Below are positions 36,042 to 43,902 of a stretch of DNA of 64,000 nucleotides, one piece after another. Within the stretch, counting starts at the first letter, position 1; the number at the start of each line of letters is the position of its first letter. This DNA is from Acetitomaculum ruminis DSM 5522 (GTDB lineage Bacteria > Bacillota > Clostridia > Lachnospirales > Lachnospiraceae), in NCBI RefSeq assembly GCF_900112085.1, contig NZ_FOJY01000017.1, positions 1 through 64,000 on the forward strand, read 5' to 3'. Position numbers and translations under genes: made by a program. Below the pieces are notes generated by a model. The model was given only the letters and a program-made list of their open reading frames with translations. It was not told the DNA's origin and did not search any database.

Positions 36042-36986
36042 TTAAATATATTTCTTTGCGCGTTTTATTATTTCTTCAGAGAAACCTTCTTTTAGAAGGT
36101 TTTCCGGAGTTTCTCCCTTTTTAAGACGTTCAATTGCATTATCTAATGCTTCTATTCCTTTTTCTATTCCTTTTTCTATTCCTTTTTCTATACCTTTTTT
36201 CTCAGCTTTTTCTACTGCTTTTTCTACTGCTTTTTCTACTGCTTTTTCTACTGCTTCGTCTATTTCGGGTTGCATGAGAGTTCTAAGTGCTTCACACATT
36301 TCAGGTACCTCCTTTAACTGTTTGAAAAGATTACCGTTTTCAGCCATGGCTAACTGTATAACAGAATCGGCATTTTCTTTATCGTCCTTATCTGAGAGTT
36401 TGTTAGCTGATAATAGTAATCGTTCTCCAACTTCTACACCAATGTTATCAGTGAGTGATTTAAGCCATTCATGTTCTTGCGTTTTAAGCTCGGAAGAAAC
36501 AACAATTTGTGTCGGAAAAAGAGCTTTTATGCCGGAGATATAATAAATTCCGGGAAATTGTTCAGTTATAACACAATCGTTATCTTCAAACCACTTAAAC
36601 AGTTTAACAGGTTTTCCTTCATGAACAAGGGAAACGGTAATGTCATCAGCTTTTATGCCGTTAGCAGTAGGACTATTCGCCTTGTAAAGACAGGCATAAG
36701 CCAATGTTTTATAATATGAATCTACACTAATAGTATCTTTCGGAGATTTATATTCAAATATATTATGTCCTTTGAAGATTTTACCTATTTCGTTTTGGAT
36801 GTGGGCATGTGGTAGTTTCTTAATTACAAGTAAATCCATTTGTATGGGCTTAGTATTAAGAACACGCTCTGAATCAAAAGATAAATCCTTCTTATTAGCT
36901 CTTAATTCCAACTTTATGGCTGAACAAAATGGCGGATGCCATTGGATTCTTTTTTGTTCCTTCATTTCTTTATTATATTTTATCAT
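36042..36986 (-). CDS. Rpn-type PD-(D/E)XK nuclease/transposase-like protein
   Basis: A 314-residue protein. The N-terminal half shows RIQWHPPF, LNTKPIQMDLLVIKK (catalytic Asp) and NIFEYKSPKDTISVDSYYK (Glu-x-Lys), matching the recombination-promoting nuclease family common in Lachnospiraceae and often misannotated. The C-terminus is a charged helical coil of four-residue units (EKAV then EKGI), followed by EGFSEEIIKRAKKYI. It is encoded between two giant repeat-protein genes. In this family the nuclease is thought to stimulate RecA-independent recombination. It has its own promoter (37086-37114) and terminator. Confidence 0.8.
   Translation of the reverse strand: MIKYNKEMKEQKRIQWHPPFCSAIKLELRANKKDLSFDSERVLNTKPIQMDLLVIKKLPHAHIQNEIGKIFKGHNIFEYKSPKDTISVDSYYKTLAYACLYKANSPTANGIKADDITVSLVHEGKPVKLFKWFEDNDCVITEQFPGIYYISGIKALFPTQIVVSSELKTQEHEWLKSLTDNIGVEVGERLLLSANKLSDKDDKENADSVIQLAMAENGNLFKQLKEVPEMCEALRTLMQPEIDEAVEKAVEKAVEKAVEKAEKKGIEKGIEKGIEKGIEALDNAIERLKKGETPENLLKEGFSEEIIKRAKKYI
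36151..36258. repeat. Two adjacent 12-bp tandem repeat arrays inside the Rpn-type gene
   Basis: Four copies of TCTATTCCTTTT (the last with one change) are followed, after one degenerate unit, by three copies of TCTACTGCTTTT and a partial one. On the coding strand they encode EKGI and EKAV units. The 12-bp period keeps the frame when copy number changes. Confidence 0.9.
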
Positions 36987-37085
36987 CGTTAAATTAATTA
37001 GACAACGACGAAATCGGCTCCTTCCTTAGTTACATATTTTCTAAAGCACTTTAAAATTTTAATCCATGAATAATATTATACTCCC

Positions 37086-37114
37086 ATTATACCAAACTCA
37101 TGTTCTGTATGCAA
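37086..37114 (-). promoter_or_regulatory. Sigma-A promoter of the Rpn-type nuclease gene
   Basis: TTGCAT (37114-37109), 17-base spacer, TATAAT (37091-37086) on the minus strand, about 100 bases before the start codon. The 366-base gap 36987-37352 holds this promoter and two terminators; I see nothing else in it. Confidence 0.8.
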
Positions 37115-37115
37115 G

Positions 37116-37150
37116 ATAAAAATACCCCGCCGTATCGGCGATTTTTCCCA
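37116..37150 (-). terminator. Second, backup terminator after the second giant gene
   Basis: CGCCG-ATA-CGGCG hairpin followed by GGGTATTTTT on the minus strand. Its 15-base tail CGGCGGGGTATTTTT is identical to that of the first terminator at 37234-37266, suggesting duplication. Confidence 0.6.
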
Positions 37151-37233
37151 AAAATATTTTTACATTAATTAAAAAAGGCTCTTTTAGAGTACGAAGAAGA
37201 GACTGAGCAGCTTCAATAATATGGGTCAAACTT

Positions 37234-37266
37234 AAAAAAATACCCCGCCGGAGGCTTCCGACGGGG
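37234..37266 (-). terminator. Terminator of the second giant repeat-protein gene
   Basis: CCCCGTCGG pairs with CCGGCGGGG over a six-base loop, followed by TATTTTTTT on the minus strand, about 87 bases past the stop codon. Confidence 0.92.
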
Positions 37267-37352
37267 CTCCCCTTAATCTGTGCGTAGACTATGGGTGAAA
37301 AAGATATTTTTATGAAATCTTTTGTACTTCTTTTTAATTTGTAAGTTAACTG

Positions 37353-40300
37353 TTATTTAACTACAACCTTAACTGTTACTTTCTTAGCTTTAAAGTTAGT
37401 GCCAGATACGTTAACTCCAACACTATATGTTCCTTTCTTAAGACCTTTCTTTACAGTAAGCTTTCCTGTCTTGCTAACTGTAATTTTCTTATTTCCGGAA
37501 GCCTTAGCAAAGGTAAATCCTTTTGTAATTTTTGTATTACCAAATGTAGCTGTTACTTTAATATTAGCTGTCTTATTTGCTTTTTTAAGATCTGCAGCTC
37601 TAAGAGTAATAGCTTTAGCAGTTAATTTAGTAAAGTCTGCTTTATTAACAGTTATTTTAGCTTTAACAGTTTTTGCATTGTAGTTTGTTGTAGCTTTTGC
37701 TGTAGCTTTTACATAGTAGGTTCCTGCATTCTTAGGAGACTTAACTACTGTCTTATATTTTGCATCTTTGTAGAAGGTAAATGTAACCTTTGCTTTACTG
37801 CTAACTGTAACCTTAGGAGCTATAACTTTTCCTGTATATGTAAGTGTCTTTGCTTTAAATGTTACTGTTGTAGCAGCTTTCTTAACAGTTAATGTAGCTC
37901 TTGTTGAAGTACTTACATAGTTATTATTTTCTGCTGTAGTAGCTTCTACATAGTAAGTTCCTGCATTTACTGGAGCTGCATCAAGTTTCTTAATGTAGGC
38001 GCTGTCTGCATAATATGCATATTCAACAACTATACCTTCTGGTACAACTTCAGCTTCAACTGTCTGAGCTTTCTTGTTGTAAGTAGCTGTCTTATCATCT
38101 AACTTAAGCTGTGGTGTAGCTTTGTTAATAGTAATCTTAACAGGAGCTGATTCGAAAGCTTCAAAGTTTGCTGTAGCTTCTGTGCTTGCTACTGCATAGT
38201 AGGTTCCTGCATTCATTGGAGCTGCAGCAAGTTTAGTTGTTGCTTCTTCGTCAGAATACCATTCTAATTTTAATGTACTCTTAACTTCTTCCGGTACATT
38301 AACTACTACAACTGGTACTGCTTTATTATATGTAAATTCAGTCTCTGCAAACTCGCAAGTAGGCTGTGCCTTAGTAACATTTAATGTAAATGATTTTGTA
38401 AAGTCTTCGTAGTTTGCAAGTCCTGCTACTGTAACAGTACCTGTATATTTACCAACTTCAACTGGATCAACACTTGTTTCAGGTTCTGTAGCCTTAGCAT
38501 ATTTAACTGTAAAGTCATTTGCTGTAATAGCTGTATTTTCTCCAAATAAATCCTGTGGAGTAAGTGCAATCTTGTCACCTGTATAAGTAACATCAAATTC
38601 ATCTTTTTCTAAAGCTAATGTAGCTTTTTCGATAGTTAAAGCAACGCTTCCTTCAAGAGCTTCACAATTATCACTAGCATCAAGTGTAATAACAGCTGTG
38701 TAAGTTCCTACATTTACAGGAGCTGATGAAAGTGGATTTCCATCTACATCCTTAAATGCTACATTAAATGCATCTGCTAATGTTAAACCAATATCCTCTT
38801 TAGTAATTTCAACAGGTGCTCCTGTATAAGCCTTTGAAACTGTAGTATTCTTAATAACTGGTTTAGCTTTTGTGATTTCAAATGTTCCTAAAGGTAATTC
38901 ATAGTTAGGGAACTCTGAAATCTCTTCTAATGGATTAGCCATCTGAGCAGGTGCTACTGCAATTAATTTATAAGTTCCTACATCTTTTGGAGCAACTTCG
39001 CTAGCCTCTTCAAATGTACCATCTGTATTAGCTTTAGCATATTTAAAGGTAATATTTGCTTTTCTATAATCACTAGCAACTTCTATAAGGGCATCTATAT
39101 TAGGAACAACTGCGTTTCCATCATAAGTTTTCTTAATCACATCAGCAGCATCTGCTTTCTGACGCATAGATGGTTCATAAATTATAAATGTTCCTAAAGT
39201 AAGTGTTTCTGCACTAAATGCTTCTTGAGGATTTTCTCCAGCTGAAGGAGATTGAGCTGCTGCGTTTGCAATAACTTTATAGGTTCCAGGCTGACTTGGA
39301 ACTACAGTAGTAGGATCAGCATATTCTGCCGCTTTAGTATCTGTAGCAGCTTTAGTTTGTTTTGCAAATGAATATGTAACCTTTCCATTATATCCATCAG
39401 CTTTCACAACAAGTGTGCTTATGTCTGGAAGAGTAACAGCTAATGTATCATAAGTCTTAGTTAATTTTGCGACTTCAGTTGCTGCACCTGGGTCTAATGT
39501 AATAGCCGGTGCATAAATAGTTAAAGTAAATGTGTTAGAAGTTGTAAGAGCATTATAGTTATCGCTTGCTTTAACTTCAATTGTTCCTGTATATTTACCG
39601 TAAGCTGTAGGCTCAGAAACATCATTATTTGCTTCATCTTTATAAGTAATTGTCAAATCATCTTTATCTACATAACCAAGTAATGGCAGTTCATTACTAT
39701 CTAAAACAATAGCTTCTCCTGTAAATGGTTTTCTCAAATTTTTATCTGGAATAGTCGGAGATGCTTTAGTAATACTAAAGTCACCAATTTCAAGTACGCA
39801 CTCAACAAAATCACCTTGTGCTGGTGCTACTGCTATAAGCTTATATGTTCCAGCATCCTTTGGAGCTTTGCTAGTAGCTTCTTCATAATCAGAACCATCT
39901 TTTTTAGCATATTCAAAAGTTACTGCACTTAAGTCGTATCCTCCATTTGCTGTTACAAAATCACTTGCTGTAGGTTCAACTATTATTCCATCATAGGTTT
40001 TACCTAAATTACTTAAGTTTGTTGCACTAGAAGAAGATATTTCTATTGAAGCCGGATAAATTGTAAAGGTTCCTACTTCAACTTCGTGTGCAGCGTATTC
40101 TGGATTAGCTTGCGTTGAATCCTGTTTTGGTCCATATACTGCTAATTTGTAGGTTCCTGGAGCACTTGGAGCTTCGTCTAGTCCATTACCACCTAAATCA
40201 TAGTAATTAAATCCCAGATTTCCCTTATAATCATTTTTAACTTTTACATAAGTTTTAGCATCGCCTGGCGCTACTGCTGTTTTATCATCTACTTTAGATA

Positions 40301-42383
40301 ACTTAGCTACTTCATCTTGTGAATATACATATTTTTCAAATGAAGGTGCATAAACAGTTAAAGCAAAAGTATTATGATCTGTATCTAATGCAGTATAATT
40401 GTCAGTTTCTGTAACTGTAACTGTACCTTTGTAGATACCTGCTTCTTTTGGAGTGGTTACTTCTACCGGATCGTCTTTTCCATCTGCTCCATGGTAAACA
40501 TAAGATATGCTAAAGTCACTATCAGCTACATGATCAAGACCTAATTCATTCTTAGTAACTTTAATCTCATCATTTTCACTATAAGCTCTGGTTATTTTAG
40601 TTTCTGTTATAGCTGATGTTGCTTTTTTAATATCAAATTTACCAAGTTCAATTGAGCAAGCCTTAAACGCTATATCGCTTTCATTTACAACTGCCTGAGC
40701 TGGAGCTACTGCTTTTACCTTATAGGTACCTACCTGGGTAGGAGCTTCACTTGTATATTCAGCAAATGTTTCTTTGTATTTTCCACTTTCTTTTTGAGTT
40801 TGCTTAGCAAATTGGAAGGTAACTTTGTCAAGACCTTTGTAGTTCTCCTTCGCTTTTATTAAACCAGCAAAATCATAACCTACAGGTTTTCCAGTGTAAG
40901 AAATATTTAAGAGATTATCATTATATTTAATATAACCTTTTTCTTCAATACCGCTGCCATCTGTTACACCTACTGTAGGTTGCTTTTCAATAGAAGTAGC
41001 ATCAATAGTAAATTCTCCTATTGGAAGATTAAGTGCTTCGTAGAAAGGAATTTCCATAGATTGTTCTTGTTCAGCACCTACTACATATACCATGTAAGTA
41101 CCTGCATCAGTTGGAAAACCTACTTCCCATCTAGTATCTTTATTAATATCAGGATACCCCTCATCACCTTTTTTCAAATACTTAACTTCAGGATTATCAA
41201 CTACAGCATAATCACTTTCTTTTTTTACTAAATCATCTACTGTAAGTTCTTCTCTATTTTCACCTTCAAACCTGTTTAAATTTTCAACTTTTGCTGTAGC
41301 ACCATCTAATACAGCAAATGCAGGTTTTGAGATAGTGAAATATCCAACTGGTTCCATCATCTCATCGTAAGCATCTACATCATGTGTAGATTCTGTTTCG
41401 GCAGCTGCTGCCTGCGCCGGTGCTTGTACATAAAGCATGTATCTACCTACTGCAGAAGGAGCTAGCTCAGTTGCTGAGTTTTTATTAAATATATAACCAT
41501 CAATAGCACCTTCAGTATCAACTGTTGGGGCTACTTCTCCCTTAGCATACTTAAATACAGGTTCTTCGTAATAACCACCATCTAGTTCCACATATGTTGA
41601 CATTTCTCTTGGATTAACAGCTTGTCCGTCATAGGCTTTACCTATTTTGGTAGAAGAATTTCTATCTAAATCCGTATCTGCTCCAAAATCAGTTTTTGCA
41701 GTAATCGCTGATTTATAGATGGTTACCTCAACTGTTGTTTTAGCCGGAGTCGGTGCATCATAGTTATCTGATCCTATAATCGTTATCTCAGCAGTATATT
41801 TACCTACGTCATACATCTGAGCTACTACTTCGCCTGCTGAGTTCATGTAGGTTACGTCAAAATCTTCTTCTTTTAGATAGTCAAGTTCAAAGTCTCCTTT
41901 ACTTAAAGTTACACCGCTTTCATTGTACTTTCTTCTAAGATTTACTTCTGTTATCTTTGGGCTGGCTTTTGATATTGTGAAGGTACCGATTTCTATCTCT
42001 ACATCTTGAAGTGGACCTTCACTTTCATCTTCTACTTGTGCACTTATTAAAAGTTTATAAGTTCCTGCATCTACCGGAGCTTCTGGTTGTTCTACTTCTA
42101 CACCATCTGTAATCTTTTTATACAGTGCAGTACAATCTCCCACTATTGAAAATCCTTCATTTGCTTCAACAAACTCTGCTGCAGTAGGGTTAACTGGTTC
42201 CCCGTCATATTCTTTATTTAAAGCACTAGCACTAGCACCTTCTTTTACTACAATTGCAGAAGAATCCGCAAATGCCTCTAATGACATATTCAACACACTG
42301 CCGGGCACTTGGGCTGCCGACTCGCCTATCATCAATGACGCTAAAAATAATGCACAAAATTTTTGTAAACTTCGTTTTTTCAT
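37353..42383 (-). CDS. Giant secreted protein with about 16 MBG/YDG-like Ig-fold repeats
   Basis: A 1676-residue exported protein, paralogous in design to the one at 31524-35855. A signal peptide (KFCALFLASLMIGESAAQV) precedes about 16 units. Most of the early units fall into two alternating types: longer ones ending YKLIAVAPAQ...IGTFTI(S)KA, and shorter ones ending NTFTLTIYAP. The last three units (YNKK..., AGTYYVEAT) resemble the repeats of the other giant protein. The C-terminal 95 residues are strongly basic and end KKVTVKVVVK. There is no LPXTG or SLH motif. The composition is richer in Ala and Glu than its neighbour. A long leader with repeats lies upstream. Adhesin or surface scaffold is the likely role. 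Confidence 0.85.
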   Translation of the reverse strand: MKKRSLQKFCALFLASLMIGESAAQVPGSVLNMSLEAFADSSAIVVKEGASASALNKEYDGEPVNPTAAEFVEANEGFSIVGDCTALYKKITDGVEVEQPEAPVDAGTYKLLISAQVEDESEGPLQDVEIEIGTFTISKASPKITEVNLRRKYNESGVTLSKGDFELDYLKEEDFDVTYMNSAGEVVAQMYDVGKYTAEITIIGSDNYDAPTPAKTTVEVTIYKSAITAKTDFGADTDLDRNSSTKIGKAYDGQAVNPREMSTYVELDGGYYEEPVFKYAKGEVAPTVDTEGAIDGYIFNKNSATELAPSAVGRYMLYVQAPAQAAAAETESTHDVDAYDEMMEPVGYFTISKPAFAVLDGATAKVENLNRFEGENREELTVDDLVKKESDYAVVDNPEVKYLKKGDEGYPDINKDTRWEVGFPTDAGTYMVYVVGAEQEQSMEIPFYEALNLPIGEFTIDATSIEKQPTVGVTDGSGIEEKGYIKYNDNLLNISYTGKPVGYDFAGLIKAKENYKGLDKVTFQFAKQTQKESGKYKETFAEYTSEAPTQVGTYKVKAVAPAQAVVNESDIAFKACSIELGKFDIKKATSAITETKITRAYSENDEIKVTKNELGLDHVADSDFSISYVYHGADGKDDPVEVTTPKEAGIYKGTVTVTETDNYTALDTDHNTFALTVYAPSFEKYVYSQDEVAKLSKVDDKTAVAPGDAKTYVKVKNDYKGNLGFNYYDLGGNGLDEAPSAPGTYKLAVYGPKQDSTQANPEYAAHEVEVGTFTIYPASIEISSSSATNLSNLGKTYDGIIVEPTASDFVTANGGYDLSAVTFEYAKKDGSDYEEATSKAPKDAGTYKLIAVAPAQGDFVECVLEIGDFSITKASPTIPDKNLRKPFTGEAIVLDSNELPLLGYVDKDDLTITYKDEANNDVSEPTAYGKYTGTIEVKASDNYNALTTSNTFTLTIYAPAITLDPGAATEVAKLTKTYDTLAVTLPDISTLVVKADGYNGKVTYSFAKQTKAATDTKAAEYADPTTVVPSQPGTYKVIANAAAQSPSAGENPQEAFSAETLTLGTFIIYEPSMRQKADAADVIKKTYDGNAVVPNIDALIEVASDYRKANITFKYAKANTDGTFEEASEVAPKDVGTYKLIAVAPAQMANPLEEISEFPNYELPLGTFEITKAKPVIKNTTVSKAYTGAPVEITKEDIGLTLADAFNVAFKDVDGNPLSSAPVNVGTYTAVITLDASDNCEALEGSVALTIEKATLALEKDEFDVTYTGDKIALTPQDLFGENTAITANDFTVKYAKATEPETSVDPVEVGKYTGTVTVAGLANYEDFTKSFTLNVTKAQPTCEFAETEFTYNKAVPVVVVNVPEEVKSTLKLEWYSDEEATTKLAAAPMNAGTYYAVASTEATANFEAFESAPVKITINKATPQLKLDDKTATYNKKAQTVEAEVVPEGIVVEYAYYADSAYIKKLDAAPVNAGTYYVEATTAENNNYVSTSTRATLTVKKAATTVTFKAKTLTYTGKVIAPKVTVSSKAKVTFTFYKDAKYKTVVKSPKNAGTYYVKATAKATTNYNAKTVKAKITVNKADFTKLTAKAITLRAADLKKANKTANIKVTATFGNTKITKGFTFAKASGNKKITVSKTGKLTVKKGLKKGTYSVGVNVSGTNFKAKKVTVKVVVK

Positions 42384-42978
42384 ATTTTTATCTCACCTTT
42401 CTTAAAATATTTTTTTCACATACTCTTTAAACAAAACCCATAATACTTAACTTTTATCTCCTTTCTCACTTTATTATTTCTGAAATATTGGTAACTGTTA
42501 TTTAAGTAAGCCGGTCCTTTGAAGCTGTGGAAGTTTCTTAGTAAAAACCTTTCCTAATCCACTTTTTTCTACCAGGATATTTAACTTAGGCTTTAGTCTA
42601 ATCTTTTGTTTAGACTTTAGACTAATCTTTTTTAGGCTTTAGAATAATCTTTTTATCCTTTAGGTCCTTTATTTAAGATATTTAATAAAGGAACAAAAAG
42701 CTTAAATAACATCCCTTTTTCACAATTTCAGTAATTCTTCTTTTAGCTACGAGTTAGAAGTTTTAACCCCCCTAAGCCGAATCTAATAGATGCCTTTTAT
42801 GAGTAATTATCTAATCAGGGTATGCTTTCTTTAGTTTTTAAACCACCGGATATAGCTATCCGGTTAGATACTCTAGTAAAGTTATCGAAATATTTTAAGA
42901 AGTGTTTAGCGTTTTTTTGGTTTTCTTGGTAATATTTTTGTAATTCCTGATAATTAATTTTATTTTTCACTTTATTTA
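42384..42978 (-). promoter_or_regulatory. Long structured 5' leader of the second giant gene
   Basis: About 590 non-coding bases between a candidate extended -10 promoter (TGGTATAAT, 42987-42979) and the start codon. Several perfect stems are visible on the minus strand: ACCGGATA/TATCCGGT with a four-base loop (42844-42863), enclosed by GAGTATCTAA pairing with TTAGA and TACTC, and TCCTTTATT/AATAAAGGA (42663-42690). No known riboswitch consensus was recognised. Low base complexity makes some pairings likely by chance. Confidence 0.5.
42583..42650 (-). repeat. Three 22-24-bp tandem repeats in the leader
   Basis: On the minus strand AGATTA-N2-CTAAAG-Y-CTAA occurs three times, starting at 42650, 42628 and 42604. 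The cores differ at a few positions. They could be protein binding sites or a recombination-prone repeat affecting expression of the giant gene. Confidence 0.75.
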
Positions 42979-43089
42979 ATTATACCAGTATTATTTTTTC
43001 ACATTATTTTTATATTTTTTAAGTTTTCTTTACATTCTTCCCACCCACCCCCATGCTTTTTGCCTTCTCCAGGAAGACATTCCTGATTC

Positions 43090-43165
43090 ATAATTCGACC
43101 CTCGGCGAGAAACCCATTGGCTTTAGCCGATGGGCAGTTGAATTTCGAGGTTTGCTATGATTTTT
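43090..43165. mobile_element. Probable IS200/IS605-type right-end remnant
   Basis: A hairpin CCCATTGGC/GCCGATGGG with loop TTTA (43113-43134) is followed by CAGTTGAATTTCGAGG and preceded by CCTCGGCGAG. This arrangement recalls right-end hairpins, also the 3' scaffold of TnpB guide RNAs, in clostridial IS200/IS605 elements. No tnpA or tnpB frame is present, so it would be a solo end. Identification is by resemblance only. Confidence 0.4.
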
Positions 43166-43177
43166 GAGATTTGTTTC

Positions 43178-43215
43178 TTGTATTGTGGCTAAATATATAT
43201 TATAATTTAGCCACA
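43178..43215 (+). promoter_or_regulatory. Promoter and palindromic operator of the toxin-antitoxin pair
   Basis: The -35 TTGTAT (43178-43183), 17-base spacer and -10 TATAAT (43201-43206) are overlaid by a perfect 10+10 inverted repeat TGTGGCTAAA/TTTAGCCACA (43184-43193 and 43206-43215). This is where an autoregulating antitoxin would bind. Confidence 0.88.
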
Positions 43216-43231
43216 GATAGGAGGTTTTATT

Positions 43232-43489
43232 ATGCAAATAGTTCCAATGAGAGTTCTAAAAAATACTGTAGAAATTGAGCGCTTATGTGCAGAATCTAAT
43301 GAACCGGTATTTGTGACAAAAAATGGTTATGGAAGACTTGTTGTAATGGATATTGATTATTATGAACGTATCTTACAAAAAATTGATGAAGCAAACCTTG
43401 TCAACAAAGGTATTTCAGATTTCGAAACAGGTAATGTAGTTAAGGGAAAAGAATCTTTAAGAAAGTTGAGAGAAAACCATGGCATCTAA
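43232..43489 (+). CDS. Phd/YefM-family antitoxin
   Basis: An 85-residue protein. The N-terminal part (VPMRVLKNTVEIERLC, NEPVFVTKNGYGRLVVM) is the Phd/YefM DNA-binding fold, and the C-terminal third should wrap the toxin. It neutralises the downstream toxin and represses the pair through the palindrome at 43184-43215. AGGAGG lies seven bases before the ATG. The stop codon overlaps the toxin start by 11 bases. Confidence 0.93.
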   Translation: MQIVPMRVLKNTVEIERLCAESNEPVFVTKNGYGRLVVMDIDYYERILQKIDEANLVNKGISDFETGNVVKGKESLRKLRENHGI

Positions 43490-43808
43490 TGCATATGACT
43501 ATGTTCTCACCAAGACCGCAGAAAATGATATTGATTCAACATTCGCATATATTTCTAAAGTTTTAAAAAATAAGGATGCAGCATCACTTCTTGCTGACGA
43601 ATTTGAGAAAAAAATTGATGATATATGTAAACATCCACTTACAGGACGCCTTGTTGAAAATGATTTTTTAAAAAGAGAAGAAGTAAGACACTTTGTCGTT
43701 AAAAATTACATTGTTTATTATTTGATCAATGATATTGAAAAAGAAATTGTTGTTTTGAGATTTGTCTATTCTGGTCGTAATCAGGACAAAATTATCAAAG
43801 AACTGTAA
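43479..43808 (+). CDS. RelE/ParE-superfamily toxin
   Basis: A 109-residue toxin. YDYVLTKTAENDIDSTFAYI, the HPLTGRLVEND segment and the C-terminal strands VKNYIVYYLINDIEKEIVVLRFVYSGRNQ fit the RelE/ParE fold. From sequence alone I cannot say whether it cleaves mRNA on the ribosome (RelE) or acts on gyrase (ParE). Its start lies inside the antitoxin gene, a usual arrangement for coupled type II pairs. Confidence 0.9.
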   Translation: MASNAYDYVLTKTAENDIDSTFAYISKVLKNKDAASLLADEFEKKIDDICKHPLTGRLVENDFLKREEVRHFVVKNYIVYYLINDIEKEIVVLRFVYSGRNQDKIIKEL

Positions 43809-43810
43809 AA

Positions 43811-43847
43811 CCCCCATTCACTGGTTTAACTATCCAGTAAATGGGGG
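43811..43847. terminator. Hairpin between the toxin gene and exonuclease III gene
   Basis: CCCCCATTCACTGG pairs with CCAGTAAATGGGGG (one mismatch) over nine bases. It separates convergent genes. The T-run is short on both sides (TTTTAC on the minus strand), so efficiency is uncertain. Confidence 0.75.
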
Positions 43848-43902
43848 ACCTTTACAAAGCTTCGTTTCTTCAAAATTAGTTGTTATAATTTATATCTTTT
43901 TC

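Noticed and set aside
36151-36258. CRISPR-like direct repeats
   Set aside because: Units are 12 bp without spacers and encode EKGI and EKAV in frame, so they are a coding microsatellite.
37399-37683. Plus-strand frame opposite the basic end of the second giant protein
   Set aside because: Hydrophobic only because it mirrors Lys/Val/Thr repeat codons; no ribosome site.
31524-42383. LPXTG or SLH anchoring of the giant proteins
   Set aside because: Both C-termini were read to the end and carry neither a sorting motif with a hydrophobic tail nor SLH repeats.
42384-42978. c-di-GMP or other known riboswitch before the giant surface gene
   Set aside because: The class I core (CACGCACAGGGCAAACC type) and class II core were not found; only generic stems are visible.
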